The translations under genes were made by a program, and so were the position numbers. Under the pieces are notes generated by a model. That model searched no databases. It worked only from the letters and a program-made list of their open reading frames with translations, and was not told where the DNA came from. From NCBI GenBank assembly GCA_965368335.1, contig CBDUMN010000083.1, forward strand, positions 1 through 16,034: 16,034 nucleotides of DNA, in the 5' to 3' direction. The first letter of the stretch is position 1. Every line of letters starts with the position of its first letter. Source of the DNA: CBDUMN01 sp965368335 (lineage in GTDB: Bacteria; Pseudomonadota; Alphaproteobacteria; Rhodospirillales; JAPHRK01). Below, in pieces: positions 14,272-16,034 of the stretch.

Positions 14272-14700
14272 TTATCCCTTCACCTCGATACCCATAGAGC
14301 GCGCGGAGCCTTCGATCATCCGGCAAGCGCCTTCCATGTCCTTGGCGTTGAGATCGGCCATTTTGGCTTCGGCGATCTCCTGAACCTGCGCTTTGGTGAC
14401 GGAACCGACGATTTCGGTGCCGATTTTGGAAGCGCCCTTTTTGACCTTAGCAGCCTTTTTCAGCAAGAAGCTGGCAGGCGGGGTCTTGGTCTCAAAGGTA
14501 AAGGTGCGATCCTGATAGGCCGTGATGACCGTGGGGATCGGCATACCCTGCTCCATGTTCTGGGTCTTCGCGTTGAAGGCCTTGCAGAATTCCATGATGT
14601 TCAGGCCGGCCTGACCGAGTGCCGGACCGATGGGCGGCGACGGGTTGGCTGCCCCCGCGGGGACTTGCAGCTTAATAAAGCCTGCGATTTTCTTTGCCAT
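14272..14700 (-). CDS. rplK: 50S ribosomal protein L11
   Basis: L11 binds the GTPase-associated region of 23S rRNA and is needed for RelA activation under amino-acid starvation; thiostrepton acts at this site. The 142 aa product is full length. The N-terminal PSPPIGPALGQ block is present, with prolines at 22, 23 and 26 in the thiostrepton-contact region. The C-terminal RNA-binding domain follows, with the conserved KMADLNAKDMEGACRMIEGS. The ATG at 14700 is preceded by a GAGGTA site. The gene lies 124 nt after nusG, and this spacer contains hairpins, possibly an L1 target. rplA follows after 4 nt. Confidence 0.98.
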   Translation of the reverse strand: MAKKIAGFIKLQVPAGAANPSPPIGPALGQAGLNIMEFCKAFNAKTQNMEQGMPIPTVITAYQDRTFTFETKTPPASFLLKKAAKVKKGASKIGTEIVGSVTKAQVQEIAEAKMADLNAKDMEGACRMIEGSARSMGIEVKG

Positions 14701-14824
14701 TGTACTACCTCAACTTTCGTCAAGTTGCTGTTGAGTGCGCGGTGCGGCTATGGCGGGCCTCCCGCGCGGTTCATGCCGGTTAAGGGACCGGCAACCCAAA
14801 CTCTTTTGCAGGCCGAGAAACCTA
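14701..14824 (-). promoter_or_regulatory. nusG-rplK spacer with hairpins (possible L1 control region)
   Basis: In transcription order the 124 nt spacer holds TGCCGGT/ACCGGCA (14793-14774, 7 bp, 6 nt loop), GCGGG/CCCGC (14765-14753) and CAACTT/AAGTTG (14727-14711) next to the rplK ribosome binding site. L1 represses rplKA in E. coli and other organisms by binding an rRNA-like mRNA hairpin in this position. I did not identify a clear L1 consensus here, so the role is inferred from location. Confidence 0.35.
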
Positions 14825-15358
14825 TTAGGCTTCTTTCTCAACCTGCGAATATTCCAACTCCACCGGGGTCGAACGTCCAAAAATGGAAACCGAAACCTTG
14901 AGCCGGGCCCGTTCTTCGTCAACTTCTTCGACCTGACCGACAAACGAGGTGAAGGGACCGTCGGAAACCCGGACCTGCTCGCCCACCTCGAAGATAATCG
15001 AGGGCTTGGGCCGGTCGACGCCTTCCTGCACCTGGGTGATCACCCGCTCGGCTTCCTTGTCCGAAATGGGCGTAGGACGCGCCCCGGAACCTAGGAAACC
15101 GGTCACCTTGGCGGTATTCTTGACCAAATGCCAACTCTCGTCGGTCATTTCCATTTTGACCAGAACGTAGCCGGGGAAGAACTTGCGCTCGGCATTTACC
15201 TTGGAACCGCGGCGCACTTCAACCACCTCTTCGACCGGAACGAGAACACTCTCGATCAGGTCTTCCATTTCTTTGGCCTTCGCCTGTTCCTCGATGGACT
15301 GAGCAACCTTCTTCTCGAAGCCCGAATAGACATGGACTACATACCAGCGCTTCGCCAT
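14825..15358 (-). CDS. nusG: Transcription elongation/antitermination factor NusG
   Basis: NusG binds RNA polymerase to suppress pausing and links it to Rho or to the ribosomal protein S10. The 177 aa product starts MAKRWYVVHVYSGFEKKV, the family N-terminus. A longer reading to 15442 would add 28 residues that overlap secE, with no support. The NGN domain covers about 1-110 with FPGYVLV at 61-67. The KOW domain is at about 124-158, containing GEQVRVSDGPF. The GGAGG Shine-Dalgarno overlaps the last codons of secE, and only 4 nt separate the secE stop from the nusG ATG, so translation is probably coupled. Confidence 0.98.
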   Translation of the reverse strand: MAKRWYVVHVYSGFEKKVAQSIEEQAKAKEMEDLIESVLVPVEEVVEVRRGSKVNAERKFFPGYVLVKMEMTDESWHLVKNTAKVTGFLGSGARPTPISDKEAERVITQVQEGVDRPKPSIIFEVGEQVRVSDGPFTSFVGQVEEVDEERARLKVSVSIFGRSTPVELEYSQVEKEA

Positions 15359-15362
15359 GACC

Positions 15363-15560
15363 TTATCCTCCAATTCCAAAGAGGGCCTGAACACCCCAGG
15401 CCAAAACCTGATCGACCAGGAAGAAGAAAATGGCGGCCACAAAAACCATCACAAACACCATACCGGTGGTGACCATGGTTTCCTTGCGGGTCGGCCAGGT
15501 CACCTTGTTGGTTTCCTGCCTAACCTGCTGAATGAATTGCCCCGGGCTCGTCTTGGACAT
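15363..15560 (-). CDS. secE: Preprotein translocase subunit SecE
   Basis: SecE clamps SecY in the inner-membrane SecYEG channel for protein export. The 65 aa product is the short form with one membrane segment, normal for Alphaproteobacteria (E. coli has three). The amphipathic signature ETNKVTWPTRKE is at residues 16-27, followed by one hydrophobic helix at about 31-53. The ATG at 15560 has only a weak GGTGAG site close upstream. Two T-rich tracts (15578-15572 and 15587-15583 on the minus strand) precede it and might aid S1-mediated initiation. It is directly followed by nusG. Confidence 0.96.
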   Translation of the reverse strand: MSKTSPGQFIQQVRQETNKVTWPTRKETMVTTGMVFVMVFVAAIFFFLVDQVLAWGVQALFGIGG

Positions 15561-15595
15561 AACTCACCATCAAAAAAACAGTAAAAACAGGTCCA

Positions 15596-15622
15596 CGCGC
15601 AACAAGCTCTTCCTGCTGCGCG
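15596..15622 (-). repeat. Hairpin followed by U-tracts upstream of secE
   Basis: CGCGCA and TGCGCG arms form a 6 bp stem around a 15 nt loop. On the minus strand TGGACCTG and then T5 (15587-15583) and T7 (15578-15572) follow. The first T-tract starts 8 nt after the stem, too far for a normal intrinsic terminator. It may be a weak attenuator or only a leader hairpin of secE. Confidence 0.35.
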
Positions 15623-15642
15623 CAACCTATTTTGTATTCTCA

Positions 15643-15752
15643 AAACGAACCGAATTACACCTCAGTCCGTTCCGGCCCGAAACGACCGGACCTTATTCTT
15701 AAACGGGCCGATTCACGCTTCGGTCCGTTCCGGCCCGAAACGACCGGACCTT
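15643..15752 (-). repeat. Two tandem 52 bp units between tRNA-Trp and secE
   Basis: Positions 15643-15694 and 15701-15752 match at 45 of 52 bases without gaps (58 nt period). The tRNA-side unit is the second. The last 30 bases (15665-15694 and 15723-15752) are identical. Each copy can fold on the minus strand as CCGGTC, loop GTTTCG, GGCCGG, or alternatively by its outer GGTCCG and CGGAC-type arms. No T-tract follows either copy. The function is unknown; RNA processing between tRNA and mRNA or transcription tuning are possible. Confidence 0.85.
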
Positions 15753-15755
15753 GTA

Positions 15756-15831
15756 TGGCAGGGGCACCAGGGATCGAACCCGGGACCTACGGTTTTGGAG
15801 ACCGTCGCTCTACCAGCTGAGCTATACCCCT
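15756..15831 (-). tRNA. trnW: tRNA-Trp (anticodon CCA)
   Basis: This 76 nt gene folds as a full cloverleaf. The acceptor arm AGGGGTA pairs with TGCCCCT, followed by discriminator G and an encoded CCA end. The D arm is GCTCAGCTGGTAGAGC, the anticodon stem is ACGGT/ACCGT with loop CTCCAAA (anticodon CCA, at 15798-15796), and the T arm is CCGGG TTCGATC CCTGG. It delivers tryptophan to UGG codons. It sits between tuf and secE, a usual place in Alphaproteobacteria, and has its own likely promoter upstream. Confidence 0.97.
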
Positions 15832-15837
15832 TCAAAA

Positions 15838-15878
15838 CCAATCACCCGCCTGAATGATTGGACCCGCGTTTTACGCGG
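15838..15878 (-). promoter_or_regulatory. Two leader hairpins before tRNA-Trp
   Basis: CCGCG/CGCGG with a 5 nt loop (15878-15864) starts at the predicted transcription start. CCAATCA/TGATTGG with a 10 nt loop (15861-15838) ends 6 nt before the mature tRNA. They form the short precursor leader that RNase P would remove. Confidence 0.55.
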
Positions 15879-15885
15879 AACACCG

Positions 15886-15914
15886 ATTAAGAACAAGCGG
15901 AAAAACGCTCTCAA
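15886..15914 (-). promoter_or_regulatory. σ70-like promoter for tRNA-Trp (and probably secE onward)
   Basis: The minus strand has TTGAGA (15914-15909; five of six -35 bases), a 17 nt spacer and CTTAAT (15891-15886; four of six -10 bases). The start would be near 15879. It lies directly after the tuf terminator and about 48 nt before the tRNA, so it probably starts the tRNA-Trp-secE-nusG unit. Confidence 0.6.
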
Positions 15915-15927
15915 ACGATAAAAGTCG

Positions 15928-15960
15928 AAAAAGTCCGGGGCCCCGTTTAAGGAGCCCCGG
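15928..15960 (-). terminator. Intrinsic terminator of the upstream tuf
   Basis: CCGGGGCTCC and GGGGCCCCGG pair over 10 bp (one T·G) with a 6 nt loop TTAAAC, followed by AC and five T residues (15932-15928). It lies about 20 nt after the tuf stop, so the tuf transcript ends before tRNA-Trp. Confidence 0.9.
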
Positions 15961-15979
15961 AACGATTTCGTCAGATTTC

Positions 15980-16034
15980 TTACTCAGTGATCTTTGAGAC
16001 CACGCCGGCGCCGACGGTACGGCCGCCTTCGCGG
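15980..16034 (-). CDS. tuf: Elongation factor Tu, C-terminal fragment (copy 2, cut by window edge)
   Basis: The last 17 codons and stop are present, reading REGGRTVGAGVVSKITE. This is the conserved EF-Tu C-terminus in domain III. The rest of the gene lies beyond the right edge. It is the second tuf locus of this genome, located upstream of tRNA-Trp, and it ends with its own strong terminator. The two fragments do not overlap in sequence, so the copies cannot be compared here. Confidence 0.93.
   Translation of the reverse strand, partial: REGGRTVGAGVVSKITE

Noticed and set aside
15359..15442. An upstream extension of nusG by 28 residues
   Set aside because: It overlaps secE, lacks similarity to NusG, and the internal ATG at 15358 has an excellent GGAGG site and the family N-terminus.
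15630..15640. TACAAA-type -10 box for a separate secE promoter
   Set aside because: No acceptable -35 element at 16-18 nt; the better promoter is upstream of tRNA-Trp.

Overview
This window is the core translation/transcription gene cluster (the rif or β operon followed by the str operon) of what is very probably an alphaproteobacterium. Every protein gene lies on the minus strand, so the genes read from the right edge to the left. The order tuf – tRNA-Trp – secE – nusG – rplK – rplA – rplJ – rplL – rpoB – rpoC – rpsL – rpsG – fusA – tuf, with one tuf at each end, fits Alphaproteobacteria. So do the large β (1391 aa) and β' (1409 aa) subunits. The order or genus cannot be fixed from this sequence alone.

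Right end (about 16034 to 15561): the last codons of one tuf copy are followed by a strong intrinsic terminator. A σ70-like promoter then leads into tRNA-Trp (anticodon CCA, CCA encoded), preceded by two small hairpins. A roughly 195 nt spacer between the tRNA and secE carries two near-identical 52 bp units, each able to fold.

Middle (15560 to 3493): secE–nusG and rplK–rplA are tightly coupled pairs with an identical 15-base junction. They supply the preprotein translocase subunit SecE, the elongation factor NusG, and the L11 and L1 proteins. A spacer of about 308 nt before rplJ (GTG start) looks like a structured L10-type leader RNA. rplJ–rplL encode the L10/L12 stalk. A 333 nt spacer with several hairpins and a weak terminator-like element precedes rpoB and rpoC. 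rpoC is followed by two consecutive intrinsic terminators.

Left end (3382 to 1): a good σ70-like promoter (TTGACG-17-TAGGAT) starts the str operon, rpsL–rpsG–fusA–tuf. Its leader is about 217 nt long and packed with hairpins, including one terminator-like hairpin just before rpsL. The second tuf copy is cut by the left edge after 18 codons.

All genes look intact and conserved, and I see no mobile element, CRISPR array, toxin, defence gene or foreign insert. I found no evidence of an undescribed system. What merits a second look is the non-coding structure: the spacer repeats, the candidate leader attenuators and an inverted repeat abutting the str promoter.
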